Assembly (NCBI RefSeq): GCF_010015445.1
Contig: NC_053119.1
Location: forward strand, 24,179,883-24,243,882
Length of the DNA stretch: 64,000 bases
Direction of reading: 5' to 3'
DNA from: Perca fluviatilis
Lineage: Eukaryota; Chordata; Actinopteri; Perciformes; Percidae
The translations under genes and the position numbers were made by a program. Shown here in pieces: positions 24,122 through 35,631 of this stretch; positions within the stretch are counted from its first letter, which is position 1, and every line of letters begins with the position of its first letter. The notes under the pieces were generated by a model, which made no database searches, was not told the DNA's origin, and was given only the letters and a program-made list of their open reading frames with translations.

Positions 24122-25425
24122 ATGAGTCCGAGAGTTAGAGCAAAAGCTTCCGAAATATGGGAATATTTCAGGCCAACTGGTAAAAGAGTTATCTGTACAT
24201 AGGCCTGTCACGATAACAAATTTTGCTGGACGATAAATTGTCCCAGAAATTATTGCGATAAACGATAATATTGTCATCGAGAGACCATTTGCATCTAATA
24301 TAATGATAATGTCCAAATAATAGGCCTAATACTAATAATACTACTACTACTACTACTAATACTACAGGTACACCTTTTCAAAGATCAATACACTTTTATT
24401 TCTAAAGAATATTTAACACTGGAACTGGAAGACATTTTAAATATCCACAATATGTCTTTGATCTCCTTTGGTATGTCGTCTTTCACGCTGATGTAGGCTA
24501 CAGTTGTGGAATTGCCGTTTGTGACACGTAAGTTCTCAGACTAGAGACTCTGTACTACATTTTACAATTATAACACTAAATATTACATTTAAATAATATA
24601 TAATAAAAAAATAAAATCTAAATGTATGGCTAGCTGCCACGTGGCGAGTAAATGTACCAAAATAGTTCTGTTTTTCAGCCTTCATTTTGGCGAAGGTGCG
24701 GCTTCTACTCCTCTGCAGGTCGGAGCTTCGTGGGGGCGGGCCAACCACACACAGACAGACACACACACACACACACTTTCCACACTCGCGTGTCCGCGGA
24801 CAGCTGTAGGCTTGTACCGTTAATGTTCGTGCATTGTCGGACACATGGAGCCACTTTCCTGAAACCGCTTGCGGACTGAAGAGTCCACAGCGGCGTGTAT
24901 GTCCGAACGCCGCTCCACAGTCTCCACCTGCAGGTTGTCAGCTGTGTGGTTTGGAATGAAACGGAGAAAACGGGACGCCGAAGTAACACGGTGGATATCG
25001 CTTCATATACTTTTTTTTTTACGGCGCGCTTTAACTGCAAAGTGCTGCAGGAAACCCTGCTCCAACTCTCCGCTCTCTCCGCCTGGAGTAGCCTAACGCT
25101 CACACAAAGACCATCGCCTGACAAGAGGGTTCACTCCTCGTTACGCTAAGGAACCGAGAGTGGTCCTCCAGTCTCTTTGGTAGAGAGAGAGAGAGAGAAA
25201 CGAGGAAAATAAACAAGCATGCAAACGGAAATTATCGCGGCCGGAAAAATTATCGAGCTCATTTTTTCTTATCATGCGATAACTCGATTTATTGACTATC
25301 GCGACAGGCCTATCTGTACACTCTGTCAAACTTCACTTGGAAACACACAGGAGTTGTTCGAGACATTTGGAGCGTTTTTTCTCTCCTCCATATCACCTCC
25401 GCGCTCACAGAAAGAAAAAGTCAAT
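24122..25425 (+). pseudogene. BED-finger-like exon split by a hAT insertion
   Basis: An ATG at 24122 opens MSPRVRAKASEIWEYF and continues to codons for ICT at 24191-24199, where the hAT (24200-25312) interrupts. After the insertion, past the duplicated 8 bp, the frame resumes with ctctgtcaaact, giving LCQT. The result is a WEYF...CxxC arrangement typical of the first half of BED zinc fingers found in ZBED/hAT proteins. The continued frame reaches a gtaagt donor at 25426. The expected His pair of a BED finger is not obvious, so the domain is partial or divergent. Upstream CG-rich sequence (24055-24121) could be its promoter/5' UTR. Confidence 0.5.
24200..25312. mobile_element. hAT transposon inserted in the CACTG element, perfect 8-bp TSD
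   Basis: The element begins taggcctgtcacgata and ends tatcgcgacaggccta. It is flanked by identical 8-bp copies of tctgtaca at 24192-24199 and 25313-25320. Sub-terminal tatcgcg/cgataa motifs recur at both ends. It is 1113 bp, with a short (CA)n near 24745, and no transposase. Its insertion interrupts the BED-like exon in frame, so it is younger than both the exon and the host element. Confidence 0.9.
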
Positions 25426-25686
25426 GTAAGTATATGATTATTAATGAAACGGCGAGCTAGTCTGTACTGTTTATTAACTCTTGATCGTACAATGACTGTC
25501 TTTGGATGTTAAACAGGCTACTTGGACTTAGCAGTAATGTTTTAAACCCCACCAAGTTTAAACACGAGCAGCACAGAGCTGTGTGTCTGGGCAGCCTGTC
25601 TGCTTTCAGCGCCATTCATTATTGAGGCAGAGCTGAGCGGGTGAGTTGTTTTATAAAAGTGTATTTTTTGATTTTGTAATTTACAG

Positions 25687-26600
25687 AAAGCAGTCCGCCG
25701 TCTTCACAACTCGGAGACAAACTGTAGCAGGCGCTACTAACCGGAGCAAGGGTAAGATTTAAAGAATATGCTTTCATTGAATGACCTTCATTAATTTTTC
25801 TGTATAAGGACATAGATACCGATCTTAACCGTATTTTTTTTTTTTTTAACAGACTAACCTCGCCTCATAACGAGGCTGTGACCTATATTTGCTCGGAGCT
25901 GTCTGCCGGTCCAGATTTACATGACGCTGATAATTACGCCATTGTGTGTAAGTATTTTTTACTTTTTCATCTTTCCTTGTTTAATTTTACTGTAACTTAT
26001 GTTTTTTTTATTCATGCCACTCTCATTTAATTGTTTTCCAGCTGCCTGTAAGACATATTACGAGACAGCACGCAGGAGCTTCAGCTAGAAACAACCAGAT
26101 GTGGCATCGCGGGCAGAAGCTGTGAAGAGTTCAGCTCGGAGTCGGTCGAGAAGAAAAGAGGGTAAGACTAGATCCGTTTGGTTAATGTGAATATTTTTCA
26201 GGTGCATTCATAGGTGTGTTGTGTAAGCAGTGCATTGCGCAGTACTGATTGTCTTTATTGATTGATTTTACAGCTGCTGGAAGCGAGACAGAGTGTGCTG
26301 GCTGCGGGTGAGGTGGGCATTTGGAAGTGCGCTACATAGACATCCAGGACAACGCACCACAGACGTCTGCTACATGGACCGAATTTAGACCGAATGCTGC
26401 CGGTTACCAACAGCTCCGAGCCGGCCGCGGGTTAGATGTGGACGGTGCTGCTTCTCGTGAGCGAGGGATATTTGTTGTGTGTGCTGTGTGTCTCCGATGC
26501 TTTGTACACAGTTTTTTTCTGATTGCGTTTGTGTTTTGTGTCAATAAAGCTCTATCTTTGAATAAACACCACGTTCCTGGCAAATCATTTTAACTATGAT
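25687..26600 (+). pseudogene. Relic of a multi-exon gene inside the CACTG element
   Basis: A chain of exon-like blocks has good splice sites: 25687-25751, 25853-25947, 26042-26161 and from 26274. Each is preceded by a pyrimidine tract plus AG and the first three are followed by gtaag. The second block reads LTSPHNEAVTYICSELSAGP in its conserved frame. The third reads ACKTYYETARRSFS, then hits a TAG at 26086-26088, then reads KQPDVASRAEAVKSS. The fourth reads LLEARQSVLAAGE, then a 1-bp deletion shifts frame into a stop. Two AATAAA signals lie at 26543 and 26561. I recall a multi-copy teleost protein family of unknown function with these phrases but cannot name it securely. It may be a transposon accessory gene or a captured host gene. 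Confidence 0.6.
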
Positions 26601-26982
26601 AATCATGACATGAATATACAACATAGCATATATTAAATATATATATATATAATTTTATTATAATAATGGCCCAGGTTGACCAATAACCTAACCCGTGACA
26701 GACCTGTTTAAAAGTAGTGGTTTCAGCCAATAGTGAGTGAGGAAATTTCAGCCAGGCCAGACGTTCTCTGGCCAGGCTCCTATTCATATTCTAATTAGAT
26801 CCATTAACACCTCCGCGGGGGCTCTCCATATATACGTCATGGTTCGTTTCCGACAATATGTGGCACAGACGAACGTGACGTTCGCAGCCTGTAAATTGTC
26901 GATAACTGCCGAAAATTAGGGGGATTTCCGGGCGTTTACAGGCGTTTACGGGGACGGAAATCCCACTTTTCATGCAGTGTGA

Positions 26983-27205
26983 GTTTTTGCTGTTTTAATT
27001 CTTTGACAGATTCTTCACTATGTGCTTATACTAAGTATGTTTGGTCCCAAACACTGACTGGTTGTCCAGTAGCCTGGGTTTCATTTTTAAATGTTTTTTT
27101 ATGCTCTAGTCCAGTCTGTGAAATATAACATAAACCAACGCAACCAATAGTTAAGTCGTCATGAGTTGCTGTTATCTCTAGGGGTGTAAACAACCTGAGA
27201 ACATA
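26983..27205. other. Short noncoding spacer between CACTG element and LTR
   Basis: Nothing recognisable lies between the two mobile elements. Confidence 0.5.
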
Positions 27206-27210
27206 CATGT

Positions 27211-27677
27211 TGTCATGCCTGCTCCTGTGTCAAGTTATTGTTTTACGTTTTGGTTCTCATTGTTGTAGATTCTTTCCATGTCCGGTTTTATTTTGAAGGT
27301 TTCTGTTAGTGTTCTTAGTTACTTCCTGTTTGTCTTTTTTCCCTCCATTGTGATTTCATGTCCCCGCCCTAATGTGCTACACCTGTGTCTCATTGTCTCT
27401 CCTGTTTTGTGTATTTAAGGTCAGTTTTTCCCTTACCCCAGTGCGAGATCGTCTGCTTCCTTTGTGTTCAGCCTTCAAGCGTTGTCCTAGTGTCCTGTTT
27501 GTGAATTAGTTGTTTCCCTGGATTTTGACCTCTGCCTGTTTTTTGGATTACCCCGTTTGCCTGCCGATTTGGAAACTTCTGCTTGTGAGTTTAGTGAGTC
27601 TCCAATAAACTGTTTTTTGTGACATTTTACGTACCTGAGTTGTGCATCTGTGTGTCCATACATCTGTGTGCGTGATA
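27211..27677 (+). mobile_element. Solo LTR of a retrotransposon (Ty3/Gypsy-like)
   Basis: The 467-bp block begins tgtcatgcctgctcctgtg, a TG-start typical of fish Gypsy LTRs. It has a TATA-like tatttaagg near 27411 and an AATAAA at 27604-27609, and ends near cgtgata. The 5-mer catgt flanks it at 27206-27210 and 27678-27682; the shared flank can be extended to atacatgt. No gag-pol or second LTR is adjacent, so this is a recombined solo LTR. The classical CA end is not exact, so the precise right boundary is uncertain by a few bases. Confidence 0.65.
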
Positions 27678-27682
27678 CATGT

Positions 27683-30600
27683 GCTCACCTTGACTTAGAG
27701 GATGACCAGGATTTGTGTTGAAATTTCAATTTATAGTCATATGCCATCACAGCAATGATTATACCACACATTATTTACCTTCTATCAAACGTTTAGCTCC
27801 GAAGGATTGCCCTGAATGATCTGGGTTATTTTAATAGTTTGAATCAGGCCAAATGAAAAAAACTAAGAAACCAAGAAAGACAGAGACTTCTCTTTGTCAT
27901 TGTACCATTTCGACTCAACTGTTCTCGGTCTTGGACTTAGATGTGGACCAAGTCTGGAGGTTCATTTCACACACTTGTCAACAAAAAAGAGTTAATGTCT
28001 GAGTCTGAGTTAATGGCATGATAAAGTAATGACATGTTGAAGTAATACTTCAATATTCCATTAAAACATATTATGTTTTATAATGCTATGGTATACCTAC
28101 TGATTACAGCGTATGTACACTGGATACAGTGCATTTCTACTGTTTGTAATGTGACATGGCACCAGTTTATATTGGCAAACACAGACATTAAAGTTAACAA
28201 TTATGTAACTTTTGTTGGGTACATCCACAATAATCACACAACACAATAACATTGTACCCATATACACACACACACACACACACACACAAGCATACACACA
28301 CACAAGCATACTGCACACAATCTTGAATAATGTCAAAGTGTCTGCATTAATGCTCAACCCCAAATTACCCCTAACACCCGGCTCTGACAGATATGGCAGT
28401 GATCAGTGTCTTGATAAATGTCAGGCCAAATAATAAAGACTGTTGGCTGCTGCTGTTACTCATAGTTCATTCTTCTTTCCTCCGAGATTTTCAAGATCAC
28501 AGAAAACGGCTGCATGGCTACACAGGACTTTTTTTTAGTGTGTGCCCTTGCTGTTGGGAAACCTCTGTTAGACTGAGACACATGCTTTCCACACTAAACT
28601 AGACAAATAATATTAGTTAGATATGAGAAATGTAGAAGAGCAAACCTCAATCTATTTTCCCTGATAGATAGCGAGAGGACACGGTGAGGTTTCAATAGCC
28701 AACCAATTGAACTGCTGATGATATTATCTTTTTCATTCTTTTCCAAAAAGCCTTTTCTCCACCTTTTGTGCCACTCATTCAAACCTTGTGCCTTACCGAG
28801 TAATTCACTGACCGTCATTTCTTTGCCTCTGTAACAACTCATCAATAGTCCTGTTTGGCATAAATTGAAGTCAGAATTGAAAAGAATTTCTGAGTGACTC
28901 TTTCAGGTTCGTTGAAATAAGGATTTGAAGGATAAGCAGCCTGCCCCCCCCCCCGTCTCTGTACTCTGTGTTATTGCAGAAAGAGAGAGTGGTGAAACAG
29001 TGTATGCTAACAAGTCTGAACCAGTCCAGAAGGCTGATCCATCCCAGAATAACTGACATTAAGATCACATTGGGGGGACATAATGTAATTTATCTGCCTC
29101 ATCAACTAATGCAGCACAAATCCATTTTCGCCCAAACAGGAAGGGCCACATACATTACCTTGATGACCACGCAGAGTCAAGGGGGAACGACTAATGAGAC
29201 TAAATGTAATTACTGTCCACCTCCGATTTGAAAACAAACTAAACCTTCCTGCACTCCCATTTGGGGCTCCGAACACAGGGACGAGAATAAACCTTCACGT
29301 CACCACTCAGCGCTGCAATGGGCTTTCCTGTCACTACTTAGATCGGTGTTCAGGCTCTTCACCACGATTCCTATTAGCTGATGGCTCAGCCGCCATAGTC
29401 TTCCTGACATCCATAAAGTGATTAAAAAACAAAGAATTACAGGAGGTGTTGAGTTATTGGCTTTCTAACAGTATCCCACAGACACTTTCCAGTCAGTTTA
29501 CGGAACTGCTTATTCAGACGAGATCTGAACCAAATACGATAAATGCCCCCCCCCCCAACCTCTTTCAACCCCTGTTAGCCTGTTTTACTGGAAAACAATG
29601 TATTTTGCTTTCTCAAGTTTCTGAAGTGCACTGAAACAGAAAAAACATGTGTTGTCTGTATCTCTTTCTCTCACACACCCACCGCCACCTGTCTCCCCTT
29701 TACATTCTCCTCATACAAGGTGACTTCCACACTTCTCTTGGATTATAATGTGCCATGAAGGTTAGAGTACTGAGGTGTGAGACAAGTGTGCTCTACTTTC
29801 TCCCCCCTTCTCCCCGCCTGTCTCTCTCGTTCTCTTATTACAGGCTCTAAACCTTTGGAGAAATTAGGTCTCCTAAAGTAAACCTGTTGTCAGGCGAACA
29901 CTTCTGAGCCACGCAGCATTATGCCTAATGCAATGTGCGCAAAGGTGAGATGAAAAATCTAAAGATATGAAAGTTGTTAAGTAAGGAGTTTAAGATCCTA
30001 AAGGAATTGACATGCAAAAACCTTCTCTCAGTGTGAGACACACAAGACAAGAGTCTAATTTTCAGGGAGACAAGTTTACCCTCTAGCTTTTCACAGAGAA
30101 TGTTTATCCAAAGTGTGATTTATTAATTCATTATTTTTTCATTTTTTCATTTACTTAGGCTATGTTATCCCCCATTTAACGTATTGAGGAGGAGAAAGTT
30201 GAGTCGATGATCGTGTGGGAGTATGAATAATTAACAGGAAAACAACAAATAAAACAACAACAAAATGGTAAATAATCTTATCGTATCCAACAGCTGCGTT
30301 GATACCCAGACACCCCCACACCCTCGCCTGGTAAAGAAAAACCCCTGTCCATGCAGTTAAGCTGCTTATAAATATTTGTAATTAAAATCAGAGGGGGAAA
30401 GCAAGGAGAGTGGCATCTTTATCACTGGAGACACTGCTGCTGCAGGTGTCTTTGATGCCCAGAAAGGCGTTCATCTGACAGTGCAGGAGAGCAGAGACTC
30501 CAATCTGCTTGTCCCACTCAGCAGCTCCCTCCCTGTGCAACCTCAAATGTTCAAGAGTTCATTACATTTTTTGTTTTGCATTTTCATCTATTTCTACCAG

Positions 30601-30816
30601 ACCTTTGAAATCTCGTCAGCCAAAAGCTTTAAATTATTCATATATACATATGCACTTAAAAAAAAAAAGCACTCCTATTTTAGGACACGACAAACTTAGA
30701 TTTTGCATGCGTATGCACAATACTGTGTCCAGCTTTATGTAATTGCACTCATTTTTAAATATAAGGCATGATTGCATTTTTAAAGCTGCACTAATCAGTA
30801 TTTATGAAACATTTTT
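27683..30816. other. Transposon-poor noncoding DNA
   Basis: No gene is seen. It contains a (CA)n at about 28263-28290 and C-runs at 28944-28954 and 29547-29557. There are no bounded transposons. Confidence 0.5.
28263..28290. repeat. (CA)n microsatellite
   Basis: A run of ca dinucleotides followed by interrupted acac sequence. Confidence 0.9.
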
Positions 30817-30982
30817 GTGAACATAGTGAAGCATTTAGCAGCTGAAGAGACAGATACTTCTTCAGGAATTGATGGAGACCAAACTTGAGCTAAAAGGAAA
30901 ATAAATATTCAATTTATATCTTCGGACGGCCAGAAATGCGACTCCAAATGAATATGTCTGGATGCTGGATGTGTAAACTGTT
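30817..30982 (+). repeat. Interspersed repeat family R1, copy 2
   Basis: Contains gtgaacatagtgaagcattt, cagctgaagagacagata, gatggagaccaaacttgagc, ggccagaaatgcgactccaa and ggatgtgtaaac in order. It is collinear with the copy near 34107 and the partial copy near 7709. Confidence 0.65.
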
Positions 30983-33900
30983 TGCTAACTTTTGCCATAA
31001 CAAATTCTTAATGATTATGTGTCAGTGTTGCAACAAAACGAAAAAAAAGAAAGATTTTTGCTTCTTAAAGCATAATACTAAAGATGGGCCATTCAATAAA
31101 AAGTGGTGCTATACTACAGATGCTCCAGCAGCTTTGGATTAATTCAATGTGTATTTCTTCTAGAATTAAATGCAACATTGTACTGCACAAACTGCACATC
31201 AGTTGCTGACTAAATACAAATCTAAATCCTAACCCTTGGCAAAGAGTCTTCCGTTCCTCATAGTGTTTGTTGTGTTGCTCCACATAACATAGTGGTTGCA
31301 CAAGAACATGGTAACATGAGGAAAGATAAATAGAGAAGAATGCAGCGTGAGGTTGAGCTGATGGTTGCTGATCACAAACCATACTTTCTTCTTTCTCTCA
31401 GACCAGTTCAAACTTTGCTCTGTGTGTGTGACCCTCTTTCTGGTGCCACTGTTTTCTCCACTATACCTGTTTGTGGATGTTTTGTTCCTTGATATTAAAC
31501 ACAATAGTTTACCTTGTTAATCCAAAGGTTGGCTTTTTATTAAAAACTTGCAATACTAAACTATTCAAACCACTACCTTCTATGGCAGCACTGCACATGG
31601 TTACATGTTGTCTTTGTGCTACGTTGATCACTGATCAAAATGTAACTTAAAATAGAAAATGAAAGCAATTACTTATGTTTACATTTCTATAGAAGAATAA
31701 TTCTATTTACTGGTTGAATATGAACGTATTTTACAGCTTAGATAAAAAGGCAAGATGACTCAGTGAGATAAATGAAATGCATATGGTCCTCTGAACATCG
31801 ATTTTAAAGCCAGTGATATTGATTCATAATTTCAAGACACTGCAATGACAACTAAAGGCACAGCTGGGAAATTAGACAAGTGATAGTGTTACATGTTTGT
31901 TTGTGTTAAGATTTGCAACCAAAACAGAGAAAGAGGGAGAAAGAGAGTGGGAGGGAGGGAGGGAGGGAGGGAAGAGGCATAAATATCACCACTTCAGAGG
32001 CTAGTCCCTGGCTCTGCTCTGCTCCAGCATTTTCATCTGCCACAAACATTTTTTCATTCGAGTCATGACTCAGCCCGGCCAACCAGTCCCATGTTTGGAC
32101 ATAATAGCAGAGTCGAGCTACTGTTTATGTATTTCGCTTGGCTGCCTTTTTTCTCCTTGATGCTGCAGAATAAGTTACATTTTTTTTTAGGTTTAGAAAT
32201 CATGCTCTGTTGAGGAGTGTGAGCTACAAAACAAAGCACCGAATGTGTTTTTTCTTCTTTTCTTTTCAGATGGATATCTAGCAAATACAAAAAGAAATGT
32301 TGTGCATTTGAAACATCAGTGATAAGTGCTCAAGAAAGCGTGCAGTGGACTAGATGACTGGATACATGTATTATTGCTGCCGCAATATACTATGCCTGTA
32401 GGCACACTCCACATTTGAAACACTGCCGTCAACAGGAAAGCCTTTGCTGCTTGTCAACTGTGATTAATGTGAAGTCCCTCAAAAACAGTGGAAATACATC
32501 AGAGAAACTTTCGAGAGAAAAGGTTACCGAAAACACAATTGCAGTGAATGAGGACATTGCTGAATTTCATAAGATTTTTTCCCATCTGTCCCCAAACATC
32601 CCAAATGCTTTGTCTCATAAGAATTATGAGACCTTTCTCTCATGAGGAAATTGCTTTTACAGCAACCTCATCCCGCTCTTCAGACTCCTTAGCAGCCGTC
32701 CAGAGTGTGTGGATCTGTGTGTGTCTGTGAGCTATAGGAGTGCTGACACAACTGAATACAGTGCCACTCCTCCTGGACCTAACACAAGGTGATAGCACTT
32801 CCTGTCACACATTCCTTCTCCTCCAATTTGTTTTTGTCATCCCCACGCACCTGTTCATGTCATTTCATGTTGGAGACTGAAGTGTAAGAGGTAGCTGGTT
32901 TGCTATTTGTCTTATCTGATAAGGCTGCTGTTATTAACACCGGTGCCGCCTGCATTGTTTGGTTGTCACACATGGCGTGATTGATATTGTGTCAACGCCA
33001 GTGGAAAGTTTCCCCAGTGCCAAACGAATGGGTGACTCCCAAAATACAGGAAATGGAAGATGAAAATCCGAACCTATTATGAGGGGGGAACATTAGCAGA
33101 ACAGCACAGGGCTGCCATCCGTCTGTGAAGTGACCTTTCAGGAAAAATGTGGTTAGTGTCTGTCATTAACCCCCATCCCTCTTTCTCTCCCCCTCTCCCC
33201 ATCCTCCCTTCTTATTTCTTCTTTTACTTTCTGCATTACATTTTCTTTTTTTGTACTGAAGTGTGTGGTGCAGTGTTCTTTATGTGAACAACTCAGGGGT
33301 ATGACCCTAAGGGGAATGATTGAAAGACACTTGTCTGAAAGAGACATAAAATCAAATAAAAAAAGACTACGAGGCCAGGGAGGGAGTGAGCTGGGAGATT
33401 GGGAGACCTACTGCATATGAACTGAAGAGCAGCACTGCAATGAGCAGAGGGATGCAACAGTATCGCCGCACGGCAGGAAAGAACGGAGACAATGAGGTGC
33501 AAACTGTTGTTTTTCAGCTGAGAGTTAAAGTTATAATCCAATGAGCACTGCATTTCTATATGACATTGTCAGACTGACAATCTACAAAAAATTATCAAAA
33601 TCATGGCAGCAGATATTTTTTGTTGTTGCATGCATTCTTCTTCCTTGTCAAAACCTGCCGCCTTCATTGCCCACAATTCCCGCTAGCCTCAAGCAAAGAG
33701 GAGGAGCAGGCTACATAAGTCTGGTAATCTCACTTCTTTCTATCTCCACCCCCCCCAGATTTATTTTTCATTTTCAAACTTGTCTTCTTCAGCCCCAACC
33801 GCACTGCTGACTCATGTGACATCACTTGAGGCAATTTTATACATTTCACACAGCCACCTCTGGAGCAACAAACTAATTTATCCAAAATTGTTTACATATG

Positions 33901-34106
33901 CAGTAGAGCTTAGGGTTTAAGGATGATAAATTACTTCACTGATCAACATTTTTATTGAAGTGGAAAAATAACCAATAACAGACCTAATATGTAATATAAA
34001 AGGCAACACTTGTTGAACCCAGAGAAAATTATCACCCAGCCCTGCAGTTCCCTTCAGCTCTACGCAGTATTTTACCCTCTTTTATGAAAAAGGTTAGCAA
34101 CTGCTG
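30983..34106. other. Transposon-poor noncoding DNA
   Basis: No gene or bounded element. A perfect G-quadruplex-type run lies at 31949-31971. The segment at about 33540-33720 (ctgccgccttcattgcccac) resembles a fish repeat I partly recall, without definable ends. Confidence 0.45.
31949..31971 (+). repeat. (GGGA)n tract, G-quadruplex-forming
   Basis: Six consecutive GGG triplets are separated by single A bases. This is an ideal intramolecular G-quadruplex pattern with one-base loops. Confidence 0.9.
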
Positions 34107-34277
34107 GTGAACATAGTGGAGGATTTAGCCGCTAAAGAAACTCTGGAATTGCTGCAGACCAAACCAAAGATGAAAGGAGAGTAAATGCTTGACTTACATT
34201 AATTGGATGGCCAGGAATATGACTCAAAAAGTTTACTAATGTTACTCAGTGTATGCTGAATGTGTAATATTTGCATT
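34107..34277 (+). repeat. Interspersed repeat family R1, copy 3
   Basis: Contains gtgaacatagtggaggattt, gctaaagaaac, agaccaaaccaaagatgaaa, ggatggccaggaatatgact and tgctgaatgtgtaa. It is collinear with the 30817 copy at about 70-75% identity by eye. Confidence 0.65.
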
Positions 34278-34404
34278 TTTAACTTTATAAGGTAATAATA
34301 TGTTAATGTCAGTTGTATTAACTGTTCTCATACAAAATTGACAATAGTTATACAGTACTATACCTTTGACTAAAATGGTACTCTTATGGATTATGGATTA
34401 TCAT

Positions 34405-34407
<3 letters not shown>

Positions 34408-34448
<41 letters not shown>

Positions 34449-34449
34449 T
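34408..34449. repeat. (GT)n microsatellite
   Basis: An almost uninterrupted tg/gt run with one ta interruption at the 3' side. Confidence 0.93.
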
Positions 34450-34848
34450 ACACGTGGCCACTTGTGAGGGAACTCTGAGTTCTGCTGCAGAGTGTGTGAG
34501 AGAGAGTGAGCCAGAACACAGAGCGGGCCACAGGCAGAGCTATCGATCGGTTTCGTCAGGGTTCAGGGATATAGATGAGTTACAAAACCACCATTAATTA
34601 CAAATCACTTCTGCCTTGAAAATCGATTAGAGCGAAAACAGGAAAAAAAGGTCTGTATCAAATGAAGAAAAGGGATCGGGTGTGCACATTTCTCATCCAA
34701 AGATGTCGTTGGCTTGGCAGGACTGCTTACTTTGCCCTTCATCTCCTGAGCTTTTACGCTTTTACAAGTCTTGTTTAATTAAAGTTGTTTGCTCCCCTGT
34801 GATTATTTGGGGCTGCGTTCATCAGTAATTAGATGGGTGGACAAACTA

Positions 34849-34860
34849 ATGCATATGCAT
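34849..34860. promoter_or_regulatory. Perfect MORE-type POU homodimer site
   Basis: The 12-base palindrome atgcatatgcat is the MORE consensus bound by OCT/POU dimers. It lies in a TE-free stretch, between taattaaag (34778), taattaga (34826) and a cluster of atgcat/atatt-type motifs. The match is exact. Function is inferred. Confidence 0.4.
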
Positions 34861-35570
34861 GTTTTATCCATATTCAATAAGCATGTTCCTTATCCATGAG
34901 AACACAATCAATACCCCTGGACACATGATAAATTATGGTGCATAATCGGGCATATATTCAGCATGTGTTGAGCCGTATGCAATGAGTATATGAAGCAGTG
35001 GGGCGCCGTGATACAGTCATGAGCAGGTGCAGGGTTTACGATGATCCACAGGCAGGTTCACAGACGGTCCCTGTCAGCGCCACTTGAGAAAGTCCCTGCT
35101 GTCTCAGACAGGTTGCAGTAAAGCCGTGCTTCGCATTAAAATTGCAAGCAACACTCTGCCCCACTCTTTCTTTCTACAAGGCAAAACAAAGTGTTCTTGT
35201 ACCTTTAACTACATATAGACTGCACCTAATTTTCTCCAGGTCTCACCCACTCTTTGTGTTCCCGCTCTGTCCTGCCCTATGTCTTTCAACACTGCTCTGC
35301 ACCTGTCTCTGATTCGCCACTGTTTTTTTTGTTGTTTTTTTTTAATTTTGGAAAAAGACTGCAGTCTGTGATTAATGTTTGGTGTGTAGCTGTGTATGTA
35401 AGCAATCCCAATTCATCCATGAAGTCTACTCTTCCTGGGTCTGACAGGCATGCCTGGGCACACAGAGCTCCGCAGTGTCTTCTACTCTATAAAGCTGATT
35501 TCAAATACAGACATTTCAGAGGAGATGCACTGCAGTGGCATGAAGCAAGCCGGCTAAACAGATCAACAAT

Positions 35571-35628
<58 letters not shown>
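35571..35628. repeat. (TC)n microsatellite
   Basis: A tc dinucleotide array with one g interruption near its start. It produces a Ser-Leu open frame that is not a gene. Confidence 0.95.

Positions 35629-35631
<3 letters not shown>

Larger units (their letters stand above)
23127..26979. mobile_element. CACTG-ended (EnSpm/CACTA-type) transposon, 3.85 kb
   Basis: The left end begins cactgcatgaaaagtgggat (23127 on). The right end (26958-26979) is its perfect inverted copy over 22 bases, finishing ttttcatgcagtg. The trinucleotide tga occurs directly outside both ends (23124-23126 and 26980-26982), a candidate 3-bp TSD. CACTG termini with 3-bp TSDs fit EnSpm/CACTA elements; Chapaev-type elements have similar ends but 4-bp TSDs. 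Subterminal repeats of the actgccg/aattgtcg kind lie near both ends (about 23225-23260 and 26893-26920), also typical of CACTA. The interior holds a nested hAT, a BED-like exon and a chain of exon relics, all plus strand. No transposase was recognised. Confidence 0.8.

Noticed and set aside
33540..33720. Possible fish repeat with ctgccgccttcattgcccac
   Set aside because: Partial memory match only, with no ends or second copy in the window.
33852..33862. ccacctctg as the right end of the hAT at 3871
   Set aside because: It is about 30 kb away with no family sequence next to it, so it is a chance match.
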